From a virus: DNA of 41,714 nucleotides. Below the pieces are notes generated by a model, which ran no database searches, was not told the origin of the DNA, and saw only the letters and a list, made by a program, of their open reading frames with translations. Below, piece by piece: positions 28,923 to 38,223 of the stretch (its first letter is position 1; each line of letters begins with the position of its first letter). The DNA lies in IMG/VR virus record IMGVR_UViG_3300025030_000219, positions 1 to 41,714 of that record; one strand, 5' to 3'. The translations under genes were made by a program, and so were the position numbers.

Positions 28923-31900
28923 TTATTGCAACATCCCGGCTGATTGAGCACGTTTGATGGCTGCCATGACCCCAGGGCCGTCATTGTAGAGGTGGTAGAC
29001 GTTGGTGACGGCTCTGCCGCCTCCGGCCCCAACCTTGGAAAGAGCACCTCCTGGTTTGGCTGCGGTCACAACATCAGCCGCATCAATCCGACTGGCAGAA
29101 ACACCACCAGGGCCACCACGGGCAACCCAATCATGAGCCGCAGCCATAGCAGGTTGGGCTATCTTACCTAACTGCTCAAACATCTCTGTGCTACCCCCGC
29201 CACCCCCCTGTAAAACAGCCAAAGCCCCAGCAGGTGTCATTCCTTCTGGTACTGTACCCCCATGGACCGCCACAGCCTGTTTGAGAGCGTCCTCAGCGAA
29301 AACCCCTGTTCCCATCAAGGCTTTGGCAGTTTCCAGCACAGCTTTGTCCTTTTCGACCTTCTCAAGTGCCCTGACTGTCGCGTCCTCATATATTTGTGCT
29401 ACTTTCTTCTCCCGTTGTTGCTTGAGTGCCATTGTCCGTTTCCGGTCTTCGGTTAGTAAGGCTCGTTGCTCTTCTGGCGACGAGGCTTCCAACTCGTCAT
29501 AGGCAGTATCTGTCAACCGCTGTAGTGCCTCTGCCATAATCTTCTGCCACTTGACAACCTCTTCTGTGGCGGCCTGTATTTTGGCTTGGGGAGCATTTTC
29601 TGCGGACAACTGGGCCAACTGTGTTTGTTTCTGCCCCAGGATTTGAGAGGCGTCTAACCCAGGAGCCTTACTCTTCACCCATGCGGGTACCATTTTCCCA
29701 ACGAGTTTGTCCCATTGGGCCTGCTCATTCGGAAGAAGCGGGGTCTCTTCAGTTTTGTAGCGGACTGTTTGACCTCGTTGAACCCGGCCCCGGATCTCTT
29801 GTGCCTCCATCATTTGATCGGCCAAGACTTTTTTCCTCTTCTCTGCCGCCTCTATCTTCTCTTTATACCCAGCCCTACCCTTCGGAGTGGTTTCTGCTTG
29901 CATCTGTTCCTGCCACTCGATGATGCTCTTATCAAGACCCCCTATTTCTTTCCGGTTTTGCTGCATGATCTGGGCTTGCTTATCCAAAGTGGCCTGACGT
30001 TCTTCCCGTTCAGACTGGCCGCTTCCAGGCATCCAATTGAGAATCTGTTCAACCAAGTCATTGATCGATATCAGCCAGTATTCGACCCCCTGTTCCAAGA
30101 TCTTAGTCACCTCGGTTGTGGCCTTAGCGGTCTGTTCGGCCAATCGAATATCTTGGGGTAGCTGTTCGTGTGCCTCTTTCTTCAAAGTCTCTTCGTTAGC
30201 CCTCATGAGATCTGCGACAGTCTTGATCTCTTGCAGTGGCTCGGCCTCTTGTTTCTCTTCATTCCACCTGGCCGCCAAAACCTTCCCATCTTGGAGAACG
30301 ACCCCCCGTGTCTTGACCAACTCAGCACTGATATCCTCTTCCCCTTTCCGGGCACGGGCTTGTAGATCCTCAAGACCCCCCTCGAATCTCTTGCTGAGTT
30401 CCCGAAATTCCATCAACTGCTCCCCGCTGAAACCGCTCAAACTTTCAAGAGCCACCAAACCGGCGGGGTCTTCGACCTTGTAGATGGCCTGGTCTCCGAC
30501 TCCCGGAATGGCCTTTAGTTTGTCCAAAGTCATTGCCATCTTAGTGATCATGTCTACCCGGCCCATCCCCAACATTTGTGCTCCCATCCCACCCTTGGCT
30601 CCTCGGGCTATCTCCATCAAACCACTCAACTGACGAACCAAATCTGCATTCCCCGTTTTCTCTGCTTGCGAGAGTGCCGCAGCCTGCTGGGCAGGAGACA
30701 TTTTTGCCAGGGTCTCCACCAGATTTTCCTTTGTGGCACCGCCCAACCCAGCAGCTTCCAGCACTTGTTGTGCCCCTTTCATACCCATAAAACCACCCGC
30801 TGCGGCTTCTGCGCCACCCGCCAAACCTTTTCGGAAACGCCCCTCGCCCGTGGTCTTGATCATCTTGATTCGATCCTGCATCCCCATATCGGAGAACCCC
30901 TTCCCCAAGGTTTGCAGAAACTCCCCGCCCTTCTTAACTCCGAGGTACTTTCCCAAAGTGGCCAACATAGAGGCAGCCTCGGACAGTCGGACGTTATACA
31001 TAGACATCCCAGAAGTTGCTGTTTGCAGGATACCGTAGAACCGCTTGGTCGAGAACCCTGAGTCCATGGCCGCAACATGAATGGCCGACAAACTGTTGGC
31101 TACGTTATCCAGGTCGCCCCCTAGATCTTCCATCCAAGATCCCATGTTTTCGGCCATTTCCTTGGCCCCAGTTCCGAAAATCTTGGAGTAGACCATGGCC
31201 TTCTCGGTCGCATCCTGGTAACGGGTCATGGCCTCTTCGGCACTCCGGGTTCCACGAGCGATCTCCTTCATGGTCAATCCAGCTTCAGCATAACCTCCCA
31301 GGATTTCCAAATGGTCTTTGGCTGTGGTTCCCCATTTTCGATTCAGACTCCAGGCGTCGGCAAAACTAGCGGTGACCGCTCGAACACTGAGGTCCACATC
31401 CCCATACTTGTCCGCAAGATCCCCGACACCAACCCCCCCATCCAGGATGGCCTTGTTCAACTCCTTGACTGCTGCATCTGCATCAATGATAATCTTGGCA
31501 ATTGCCGCGAACCCGGCTGCGATTGCCCCAATGGCCATCAAGGCGGGGCCGATTTTGGTCAGAACACCTCCAATGGCCCCCATAGCACCAGCCCCAGCAC
31601 CTCCCTTTGCTTGCTGCTGAACAGCCGCCATTCCGAGGCCCTTGACCCCAGCCCCCAGCTTGGCAAACACCCCACTGAGGTTCCCCTCGAAAGCGGCGGC
31701 GGCGGTCTCTCCAATCTCTTCTCCGATCTTGGCTCCTCCAGCACCAAATGCCTCGGCTTTTTCCCCAAAGGCATGAGCCTTCTTGAGCATGGGACCGAGC
31801 TTTGCAATATGGGCCGCCTCTGTCTTGAATCGCTTTTCCTGTGCTTTATACTGTATTCCTGTACGTTTGAGATCGTTCCTGAGCTGTTGCTTTGCCTCGT

Positions 31901-32141
31901 CTGTTATACCCTTCCGCCGCATCTTGCCCTGGATCGCCAAGATCTCCGTTCCAAGTAGTTTCATCTCCGCCGAAGATTTGTATAGGGTCTTGGTGATCTT
32001 ACGTTGCAGATCGGGACCAAAGGCTTTGTCTATACCGGGTGCCAATGCTTTTGAGACCTGACTCTCAAGCTGCTTGAAGAAACGGGTCTCAAGTTTGACC
32101 CCCATCTCCAAAACCGTGGCATTCGTGTTCTTCCGAGCCAT
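28923..32141 (-). CDS. Tail tape measure protein
   Basis: 1072 aa, mainly helical, Ala/Lys/Glu-rich with many heptad-like segments. A hydrophobic Gly/Ala-rich part at about residues 184-222 ('GAIGGVLTKIGPALMAIGAI') is typical of tape measure proteins that can enter the host membrane. Residues about 240-440 are a helical region with 'RSAEEAMTRYQDATEKAMVY' and 'SLSAIHVAAMDSGFSTKRFY', resembling tape-measure core domains. The C-terminal half is coiled coil. It follows the chaperone genes and precedes baseplate genes, the classical position. By the rule of about 0.15 nm per residue the tail would be near 160 nm long; that is an estimate. AAGGATAACCA precedes the ATG. Confidence 0.9.
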   Translation of the reverse strand: MARKNTNATVLEMGVKLETRFFKQLESQVSKALAPGIDKAFGPDLQRKITKTLYKSSAEMKLLGTEILAIQGKMRRKGITDEAKQQLRNDLKRTGIQYKAQEKRFKTEAAHIAKLGPMLKKAHAFGEKAEAFGAGGAKIGEEIGETAAAAFEGNLSGVFAKLGAGVKGLGMAAVQQQAKGGAGAGAMGAIGGVLTKIGPALMAIGAIAAGFAAIAKIIIDADAAVKELNKAILDGGVGVGDLADKYGDVDLSVRAVTASFADAWSLNRKWGTTAKDHLEILGGYAEAGLTMKEIARGTRSAEEAMTRYQDATEKAMVYSKIFGTGAKEMAENMGSWMEDLGGDLDNVANSLSAIHVAAMDSGFSTKRFYGILQTATSGMSMYNVRLSEAASMLATLGKYLGVKKGGEFLQTLGKGFSDMGMQDRIKMIKTTGEGRFRKGLAGGAEAAAGGFMGMKGAQQVLEAAGLGGATKENLVETLAKMSPAQQAAALSQAEKTGNADLVRQLSGLMEIARGAKGGMGAQMLGMGRVDMITKMAMTLDKLKAIPGVGDQAIYKVEDPAGLVALESLSGFSGEQLMEFRELSKRFEGGLEDLQARARKGEEDISAELVKTRGVVLQDGKVLAARWNEEKQEAEPLQEIKTVADLMRANEETLKKEAHEQLPQDIRLAEQTAKATTEVTKILEQGVEYWLISINDLVEQILNWMPGSGQSEREERQATLDKQAQIMQQNRKEIGGLDKSIIEWQEQMQAETTPKGRAGYKEKIEAAEKRKKVLADQMMEAQEIRGRVQRGQTVRYKTEETPLLPNEQAQWDKLVGKMVPAWVKSKAPGLDASQILGQKQTQLAQLSAENAPQAKIQAATEEVVKWQKIMAEALQRLTDTAYDELEASSPEEQRALLTEDRKRTMALKQQREKKVAQIYEDATVRALEKVEKDKAVLETAKALMGTGVFAEDALKQAVAVHGGTVPEGMTPAGALAVLQGGGGGSTEMFEQLGKIAQPAMAAAHDWVARGGPGGVSASRIDAADVVTAAKPGGALSKVGAGGGRAVTNVYHLYNDGPGVMAAIKRAQSAGMLQ

Positions 32142-32144
32142 TGG

Positions 32145-33341
32145 TTATCCTTGCTCCGAAACAGGACCAGGATGGAATACCACCTGCCGGTCATCAACCT
32201 GTTCGGTCAAATCTCGATTCTCAGCTACCACCAGCTTCCCGTCCTGCACCTGGAGATTCCCTGCATCAGGTGCCCTCTCTAGGAACTTCTCATAGATATG
32301 ATCGCGGGGATGCTGTCCCCCTGCAACCCATCTCACACCCGCAGCACGTCCGGGATCACGGTCACGGAGCAGAGCCTGAAGCTGTTCGGGCGTATAGGCT
32401 ATCATGGGGGTCAAGGTTTGCTGATCCCCCTGTTGTTCCTGACGTATCCGTTCCAGAACCCGTTGACGCTCCTCTTGCTCAACCTTTGACTGAGCATAGG
32501 CATTAGACACCCGTGTCTTGTATTCAGTCACCACCCGGTCGTGCCAATCCTCTTCACCAGTAACCCATTTTCGCATCTCCTCGGCCAAGTCATCTGGAGA
32601 CTTCGGCCCCAGAACCTGTGCCTCCTGAGAGTTGGCTTTAGGCTTCCCGTCATCCAACAAGACACCCATCCGGGTGTAATAGAAACGGTCCATTATCGCA
32701 TGGCGTCGTTCTTCCTCAGACCGATGCCTTTGTTGGTCCGCCGCATCTATCTTCTTGATTCCTTTGGGAGAAGAAGCCGACGTGACCAGCTTGAAACCTC
32801 CCCACATGGCCTCATCTTGTTGATGTAGATCCTCGGCAACATTGAAAGCCGTCCACATCTCCTGAACAGGAGTGACCCCTAGAGTTTTGGCCCCAGGCAG
32901 ACCCGGAGGTCGCAAACGCCCCCCACAGGCTTTCCATTTGTATCTAGCCACTGCCTCATAGCAATATGCCTCGGCCGCCCTGATGGCTTTCCCTTGCCGA
33001 TTGAACAAACCCAAGACAAGGGAGAACAATACGTCCTTGACAGGCCGGGGAAGCTCTCGAACTATTTGATAAACCCGAGGAACCGCGTGGGCCTCTCCCA
33101 ACAAAACATAGCCGTCAAGGATCCAAATGGAGGTGGCGATAGCCCAATCTTTCCATTGAGCGTCCGTCCCAAGTCCAACCCTGGCTCGAAGTAGAAACAG
33201 ATCACCAGAGGAAAGGGAACGGATAGAGAACTGTGTGCCCGCAATAGTGACCGGATGAGTGAGGAAGCCAGGTGAAATCAGGGACTCAGTGTCATCATAG
33301 AAATGCCCACGTTGTTCAGGTGTTGTGCGTGGGAGTGGCAT
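32145..33341 (-). CDS. Probable second tail assembly chaperone
   Basis: 398 aa. The N-terminal part, about residues 25-150, is a compact region ('PVTIAGTQFSIRSLSSGDLF', 'WKDWAIATSIWILDGYVLL', 'EAYCYEAVARYKWKACGGR'). The rest is charged and probably helical ('EQEERQRVLERIRQEQQGDQ'). It sits immediately before the tape measure and after the first chaperone, the place of the GT-type extension protein in many tails. Here the two are separate genes: the upstream frame stops at 33345, a 3-bp gap follows, and this ATG has its own AGCAGG. No frameshift slippery site was found at the junction. The function is inferred from order and the N-terminal resemblance. Confidence 0.55.
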   Translation of the reverse strand: MPLPRTTPEQRGHFYDDTESLISPGFLTHPVTIAGTQFSIRSLSSGDLFLLRARVGLGTDAQWKDWAIATSIWILDGYVLLGEAHAVPRVYQIVRELPRPVKDVLFSLVLGLFNRQGKAIRAAEAYCYEAVARYKWKACGGRLRPPGLPGAKTLGVTPVQEMWTAFNVAEDLHQQDEAMWGGFKLVTSASSPKGIKKIDAADQQRHRSEEERRHAIMDRFYYTRMGVLLDDGKPKANSQEAQVLGPKSPDDLAEEMRKWVTGEEDWHDRVVTEYKTRVSNAYAQSKVEQEERQRVLERIRQEQQGDQQTLTPMIAYTPEQLQALLRDRDPGRAAGVRWVAGGQHPRDHIYEKFLERAPDAGNLQVQDGKLVVAENRDLTEQVDDRQVVFHPGPVSEQG

Positions 33342-33344
33342 CCA

Positions 33345-34505
33345 TTACCTGCTCGCAGGTCGGAATCGAGGATTCCTCCCCAGTCCCTCCCCTGTTCGGT
33401 TCAATGGGGCCGGTCGAGCATCCGGGTTGGGGGTTGGCACCGTAGCCAACTCCTGAACAGGCATCCGATAGGTTTCGACTCCCTGTTCATTCTTGCCCAC
33501 TAAAGTTGCCTGTTCCGTTTCGGACTGCTGGGCCGCCGCAATAGCAGCTTGCTTGACCCCAGAAAGAGCCGGGTTGACAAACCCCTGGGGGGGTCGCCGA
33601 ATTGTCTCATGAACCGCTGAAAGGGCTGATTCGGGTTCCGGGGTAGGTGAGGGCATACCCGCCCTTCTGGCTCGAATCCGTGCATTCTCCCGTGCGATGG
33701 CATCAGCCATCGCATCAGAATCCCCTGTGTCTACAAACGAATCCTCGATTTCATCCTCGACAGACTGAGCGGGAGGCGGTTGCGGAGTAGGTGCTGGTCC
33801 CGAAACCGGGGCGGCCCCCTGACCAGGGATGATGGACTGTCTCTTCTGTGGTTGTTGTGGAACTACAGGGGATGGAGGTGGTACAGAAGCCTCCTCTGTC
33901 GAGGGTTCCTCCAAAGCAGCCACCCTCTTGATTTGCTCGGTCAAGCCACCACTCGGGGGACTGGCTGTACGCTCCTTCTCACTCTTGAGGGCCAACAACC
34001 GAGTCTCAAGACGCTCGATCTCGGCATCCGTGTCAGTTGGCTCGAACACTATCGCTTTCTCGGCATCCTTCTCAACCCTCGACAGAAGCTCATGGTATTT
34101 CCGGTAGAGGCGTCCGACGATCTGGGAACCACCAGGGAGTCGTGTCAGGAAATCCCGAACCACCTTGGGTTTGGGGATCTTGACCGAGGTGCCATTGCCC
34201 AGTTTCTCAGTGGTCTCCACGAACTTGACATCGTGCAGGTCGGTCAACCCAATCCGCACGATGGAATGGGCCAGAATTCCGATCTTGAAGCGTTCGAGGT
34301 ATTCCAGGGCAACCGTCTGAGTTTTCTCCTCGGAATCCTCAACCAAAGTGACCGGCAAAGAGGCGTATTTCTGGACATCAATCTCTTCGTCGGTGTTCAA
34401 CACCCGAAGAGTGATGGGAGTACCCCCCACATCAAAGGATGCTTCGCCACCGGAAAGGGCTGTCAGGGGGGCTAGAGCGGCTTCAAGGGCTTCCAAACTT
34501 ATCAT
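33345..34505 (-). CDS. Tail assembly chaperone-like protein
   Basis: 386 aa. The N-terminal 170 residues are folded ('DVGGTPITLRVLNTDEEIDV', 'RFKIGILAHSIVRIGLTDL', 'FLTRLPGGSQIVGRLYRKYH') and match the pattern of tail assembly chaperones of the gpG type, which bind the tape measure before tube polymerisation. Residues 175-386 are low complexity, rich in Pro, Ala, Glu and Gln ('PAPTPQPPPAQS'), and probably disordered. The ATG follows AGAGGG at good spacing. It is first after the three-hairpin gap, so it may be expressed less than the tube gene. The call is based on order and the N-terminal pattern. Confidence 0.6.
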   Translation of the reverse strand: MISLEALEAALAPLTALSGGEASFDVGGTPITLRVLNTDEEIDVQKYASLPVTLVEDSEEKTQTVALEYLERFKIGILAHSIVRIGLTDLHDVKFVETTEKLGNGTSVKIPKPKVVRDFLTRLPGGSQIVGRLYRKYHELLSRVEKDAEKAIVFEPTDTDAEIERLETRLLALKSEKERTASPPSGGLTEQIKRVAALEEPSTEEASVPPPSPVVPQQPQKRQSIIPGQGAAPVSGPAPTPQPPPAQSVEDEIEDSFVDTGDSDAMADAIARENARIRARRAGMPSPTPEPESALSAVHETIRRPPQGFVNPALSGVKQAAIAAAQQSETEQATLVGKNEQGVETYRMPVQELATVPTPNPDARPAPLNRTGEGLGRNPRFRPASR

Positions 34506-34602
34506 GCACGTCCCTCTTTCATCTTCTCAGGGGCAGCAGACAGTTTAGGACAGCCCAACTAGAGTGATCCGGCCAGTTTGGCTACATCCGTCTTGCCAAC
34601 CG

Positions 34603-34626
34603 GCCCCGTCCCCATGGGGACGGGGC
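34603..34626 (-). terminator. Perfect 24-bp GC palindrome after the tail tube gene
   Basis: The stretch is fully self-complementary, with arms GCCCCGTCCC and GGGACGGGGC around a CATG centre, giving a 10-bp stem with a 4-nt loop. It sits about 115 bp past the tail tube stop and about 98 bp before the next start. No T-run follows, so read-through is likely. It would act as an attenuator, or as a 3'-end protecting the abundant tube mRNA. Confidence 0.55.
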
Positions 34627-34688
34627 AGGTGTTAGAACCAGGTCAGCACAACGAATCAGGGTCGGGCATCCGTTCATCTGTCTATCCA

Positions 34689-34703
34689 CGGTCCCCATGA
34701 CCG
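34689..34703 (-). other. Short hairpin in the tail tube 3' region
   Basis: CGGTC (34689-34693) pairs with GACCG (34699-34703) around a 5-nt loop. It shares the string GTCCCCATG with the larger palindrome at 34603-34626. It is the middle of three hairpins in this 236-bp gap. Significance is uncertain because the stem is only 5 bp. Confidence 0.3.
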
Positions 34704-34716
34704 GGTTTATCTGCTA

Positions 34717-34740
34717 CCCAGGTTCACTATACCGCCTGGG
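34717..34740 (-). terminator. Hairpin immediately after the tail tube stop codon
   Basis: CCCAGG (34717-34722) pairs with CCTGGG (34735-34740) across a 12-nt loop, one base after the stop codon. It is the first structure met by RNA polymerase after the tube gene. The loop is large and no T-run follows, so it may be a weak terminator or an mRNA stability element. Confidence 0.4.
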
Positions 34741-34741
34741 A

Positions 34742-35596
34742 TTAGACTGCTACGTTGACGGCATTGGCCGCAAAGAGACTCTGACTACTGCCACCCCCAA
34801 CTCCACGACCGGCCTGTGAGATCTTATAGCCCTGTTCAGCAAACCGAATAGATCCCAACTGGCCAATGGTCGGATCGTTACCCGTGGCAAGGAACTCACC
34901 ATAGACACTTGCAAAATCATGGACATCGCTCACGTCGATGTCTCCCGATTCCATGAGAAGACCCGCGTCTTTGGAGATGGTTGTAGACCAAGACTTGAAC
35001 CAACATGCCTCGAAAATCGTGATGATGGCCGAATGACCCCGGTTATCCCCAGGCATTCCGCCAGCATAGTTGCCCTTCCGATTGTCCTTCGTGACCTCGG
35101 GATAGCTGATTGCCTTGACTCCGCCATCAAACTGGCCACTGGTTCCCGAATAGCCTTGATTGGGCACTCCGAGATCCGCATCAGCCAGAGTCGAGAAAAC
35201 CAGTTGCATCTCGGCATCAAAAGGCCAACGATGATGGGCAAGACTACGAACCGGCCCGTCAATTCCACCAGCATAGCCCGCTGCCTGCCAGAGATTGCAA
35301 AGATAGAGGAGTGCCCGCTCCATGGTGACTGAAACCACATCAGAAATGGACGGGACAAGCTCGGCAATTTGATCACCAAAGCCGATCCCACGGATAGGCT
35401 CATTGGCCCGGCCCATCGTGGGATTGAAACTACTGGCCACCCCCATCTGATGCAAAGCCTTCGTGTCCCCATAATGAGGGGTCAGAATCCGGACCTTCTG
35501 ACTGACCGCCGTGCGGGTGTTGGGGGTTGTCCCAAAATCGTACATGTAGGACGTACCACCGACACCACTCTGGGGGTTTTTGTCGAGATTCGGCAT
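34742..35596 (-). CDS. Tail tube protein (probable)
   Basis: 284 aa. The central and C-terminal part ('IFEACWFKSWSTTISKDAGL', 'MESGDIDVSDVHDFASVYGE') has the look of tail tube proteins of large contractile phages, in which a 'F..c.v.s....' strand is followed by a short acidic segment. It lies first in the order tube, chaperones, tape measure, which is the standard arrangement. AGAGAGG lies 7 nt before the ATG, a strong ribosome-binding site, fitting a very abundant virion protein. Its own promoter-like element and hairpins on both sides support separate expression. The N-terminus is Gly- and Asn-rich. It could instead be another major structural protein. No sheath gene is visible beside it. 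Confidence 0.65.
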   Translation of the reverse strand: MPNLDKNPQSGVGGTSYMYDFGTTPNTRTAVSQKVRILTPHYGDTKALHQMGVASSFNPTMGRANEPIRGIGFGDQIAELVPSISDVVSVTMERALLYLCNLWQAAGYAGGIDGPVRSLAHHRWPFDAEMQLVFSTLADADLGVPNQGYSGTSGQFDGGVKAISYPEVTKDNRKGNYAGGMPGDNRGHSAIITIFEACWFKSWSTTISKDAGLLMESGDIDVSDVHDFASVYGEFLATGNDPTIGQLGSIRFAEQGYKISQAGRGVGGGSSQSLFAANAVNVAV

Positions 35597-35616
35597 TGTA
35601 TACCTCTCTGTTGGCC

Positions 35617-35641
35617 GCCTGACGAGACTATCTCATCAAGC
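35617..35641 (-). promoter_or_regulatory. Strand-specific RNA hairpin in the tail tube leader
   Basis: The minus-strand RNA folds into an 11-bp stem with two G-U pairs and a 3-nt loop (GATGAGA-TAG-TCTCGTC plus flanking pairs). The plus strand would have mismatches at those two positions, so the pairing fits the transcribed strand better. It sits just upstream of the AGAGAGG ribosome-binding site. It could end transcription from the vWA gene, or protect the 5' end of the tube mRNA. Confidence 0.4.
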
Positions 35642-35657
35642 CCTGCATCCTTCAAGG

Positions 35658-35685
35658 ATTATAGACTGGATAGCGATGGGGTCGA
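35658..35685 (-). promoter_or_regulatory. Candidate sigma-70-type promoter for the tail tube gene
   Basis: A perfect TATAAT lies at 35658-35663 on the minus strand, with TCGACC at 35680-35685 (4 of 6 match to TTGACA) and a 16-bp spacer. Predicted start is near 35651, giving a leader of about 50 nt that contains the hairpin at 35617-35641. The match is moderate and could be chance. Confidence 0.4.
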
Positions 35686-35691
35686 AGAAGG

Positions 35692-38223
35692 CTATAGAGC
35701 GGCCCAAAGCTGCTCTCGGGCGACCTTGGGGGTAGTGGCAGAGGTAACCAATTGGTCATAAAGACAGGACCAATTCCCAGCAATCCCATAGGAAGCAGCC
35801 CGCAACCGAGGAGCCAACCGCTGTATCAGAGCATGGTCCTTGGTGTTGGCAAAGCTCTCCAGGAAATCAGCCATCCGCCGCAAGTGGTTGGCATAGAGCC
35901 GAACAGCTCCGTTGACCTCAATCCAGAGTACCGCCAGGGCGAAGACCGCCGTCTTGACCAGCCGGGTATCAACATCCGAACCGGGAAGCCCCCCGTCTGC
36001 CTGAAGGGTGCCCAGGATGGAGAAAACGGCTTCGGTACTAGGAGCCACACCCAGGGTTCCAAAAGACACTTTTGCATGGACAGTCTGGATGTTCAGGTTA
36101 CCTGTAAGAGATTCATAGTCCACATCTGAATCGAAACCCATGCCCAGACTTTGTCCCGTGAGTCCTTTTGTCGTAGACTGACTGGACCTCCAAGGGCTAC
36201 GGGTTGGCAAGGCACTGTACGACAGGTTGCAGGAATACTGGGTCGGGTCCGGGGCGAAATCCATTGAAGCACTCAGCCTTGGGACCGAACCACACGAACG
36301 CAGCACACCATTGTTCATGCCCCAGAAATCTTGCCCCACCATCTCACCAGGCATTCCAACCGGAACCACCTGCTGCTGCATGGTTAGATCTGCCTGATCC
36401 CCAACCCGCTTGACCACAGCACTCAGACTCATCACCCGACTGGCGATCCCATAGAGAGTGGATATCTCCTTGAGTTCCGTCTCAAACAGCTTGCGAGAGG
36501 CTTCCGATCCCTGAGACATGTCCAGTGCCGAGTCCAGATCCGCCACCTTCCGACCTGCCCAAAGCAAGGCCATCAGACCATTTGCCGTAGGTTGAGGCAC
36601 CAAACCTAGAGCCTCCACGGTGCTTCCATCAGCTAGGGTAAACTCGATTCCGATAGGTATCGTCTCCCCCGTCTGACCATTATCCGTGATTAGGACAGGG
36701 CGTCCCTCCCATACAACCGGGACATGGTGGTCCTGAATCTGTGCCTTCTTCCCCTTGCCAAACAGGACCGCAGCCCTCACGAGTTCCTGTCGAGGTTGCC
36801 GAACTGCATTGAACAGTTCCATTCCGGCGGCTATGACATCCTCATTGGCCCCAACCATACGTTGAAGCCCCCCGGTTCGCCGGGCCAGAGAAGCCAGAAA
36901 ACGATCCTGACTGGCATCGCCAATGCCCAAAACATGGACCCTGGGCTTGGAAACAGCCATAGACTCGATAGCGAAACCAGTTCCTGCAACTTCTCCATCT
37001 GTAAGCAGGAAGATGTCCCCTGACTGGTTATTGAGGAGCTGAACTGCTTGGGCCAATGCCCCCTCCAATTCAGTGCCCCCGTCTGCCTGGATCCGGTCGA
37101 TGAACTGAAGGGCCGTGACCCGGTTGGCATCCGTGGCTTGAACCAAGGTTTCATGGAACAGAGTGGGTGTGTAATTGAAGGAAACCAGCCCGAACTCATC
37201 TGTCGGAGCCAGAGCCGAAAGGGCAGCTTTCAGGGCCACCTTCGCCCGTTCAATGCGAAGGTTCTGCATTGACAACGAACGGTCAAGAACGAAGACCACC
37301 TTGCGAGCAACACCAACAGCCTTGGGAAACACGTTAGACGGTACGGAAACCGTCCAACAAGGGGCATCCTTTGGAGTCTTGGGATCGTCAGGGGTTGTGA
37401 TCTTGGAAGTCAGAGCCTCGTCTGCGAACACCCCCGACACTGTTTCACGGGAACGGAGATCGATGACCAAATCACAGTTGGGCTTGCTACCGAGACCAGC
37501 CAGGGAGACCTCGGCAACCCCATCATCCCGAATACGGGTGGTAATCTGATGAGACGGGGAACCCACAGTGTCAATCTTGCCCATGCCCTCCAACGTGAGG
37601 TTGAAACTGACCTGGTGCAGCCCGAGTCCGGAGGGGTCTGACTTCCACTCGGGAAGGATAAGATCCCCAAACAGAGAAGCCGGAAGTTCGATCTTGCCTC
37701 CCTCTGGGGTCGCCGTCATCTTGGCTTGAGGATGGTAATTCGGGGCCAGCGTGAATGGAAACCGGAACCGGAAATCAGAATCCCGAGTGTCCACGGCAGC
37801 CACAACTTCCAGGATAATCTGGATCTCTTCACCGGGTCGGATCTGGCCAATGGTGAGGGTGACCATGCCGTCAGGGCAAACCTCGGCAAGCGAGGACAGG
37901 TGCCCCTTCTGAGTGTTCTCTTCGTATTCCTTGCGAGCTTCCTCACGGGGTTTCAAGGAGGACTCGACCTCGAACCCCTCACCCTTGATCTTGAAACGCC
38001 GGAGTGCCCCGTCCCGTGGAAGCATGAAGACATAGAGAGTCTCCAAGGGCTGGGTGGCATCCCCGGCGCACTGAAAGGCATGGGTCACCTGAAGCAAAGC
38101 TCCGGCAGGGGTTGCCTTTCCGGCCAGATGGAGCCGTTGCATGGCCAATTGCACAGCCTGATGAGTCTGGGCATTGACGATAGACCCGAACTGATGTTCC
38201 TGGACGAGATGGGCGAGACTCAT
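35692..38223 (-). CDS. VIT + von Willebrand factor A domain protein
   Basis: 843 aa. Residues about 20-150 form a VIT domain ('LYVFMLPRDGALRRFKIKGE', 'EARKEYEENTQKGHLSSLAE', 'LTIGQIRPGEEIQI'). Residues about 305-480 form a vWA domain with an intact MIDAS metal site: D314-x-S316-x-S318, T384 and D409. After it comes the 'LYGIASRVMSLSAVV' segment typical of VIT-vWA proteins. Residues about 610-740 are a Ser/Gly-rich linker, and the last 100 residues are helical. No signal peptide or membrane anchor is visible, so it is predicted cytosolic or virion-associated. In bacteria and animals the pair of domains binds proteins in a metal-dependent way. The ATG overlaps the stop of the MerR gene, with AGGAG 7 nt upstream. 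It is unusual in a phage, and its role is unknown. Confidence 0.85.
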   Translation of the reverse strand: MSLAHLVQEHQFGSIVNAQTHQAVQLAMQRLHLAGKATPAGALLQVTHAFQCAGDATQPLETLYVFMLPRDGALRRFKIKGEGFEVESSLKPREEARKEYEENTQKGHLSSLAEVCPDGMVTLTIGQIRPGEEIQIILEVVAAVDTRDSDFRFRFPFTLAPNYHPQAKMTATPEGGKIELPASLFGDLILPEWKSDPSGLGLHQVSFNLTLEGMGKIDTVGSPSHQITTRIRDDGVAEVSLAGLGSKPNCDLVIDLRSRETVSGVFADEALTSKITTPDDPKTPKDAPCWTVSVPSNVFPKAVGVARKVVFVLDRSLSMQNLRIERAKVALKAALSALAPTDEFGLVSFNYTPTLFHETLVQATDANRVTALQFIDRIQADGGTELEGALAQAVQLLNNQSGDIFLLTDGEVAGTGFAIESMAVSKPRVHVLGIGDASQDRFLASLARRTGGLQRMVGANEDVIAAGMELFNAVRQPRQELVRAAVLFGKGKKAQIQDHHVPVVWEGRPVLITDNGQTGETIPIGIEFTLADGSTVEALGLVPQPTANGLMALLWAGRKVADLDSALDMSQGSEASRKLFETELKEISTLYGIASRVMSLSAVVKRVGDQADLTMQQQVVPVGMPGEMVGQDFWGMNNGVLRSCGSVPRLSASMDFAPDPTQYSCNLSYSALPTRSPWRSSQSTTKGLTGQSLGMGFDSDVDYESLTGNLNIQTVHAKVSFGTLGVAPSTEAVFSILGTLQADGGLPGSDVDTRLVKTAVFALAVLWIEVNGAVRLYANHLRRMADFLESFANTKDHALIQRLAPRLRAASYGIAGNWSCLYDQLVTSATTPKVAREQLWAAL

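Noticed and set aside
33300-33360. Programmed frameshift joining the two chaperone genes
   Set aside because: No slippery heptamer was seen before the stop, and the downstream gene has its own ATG and RBS.
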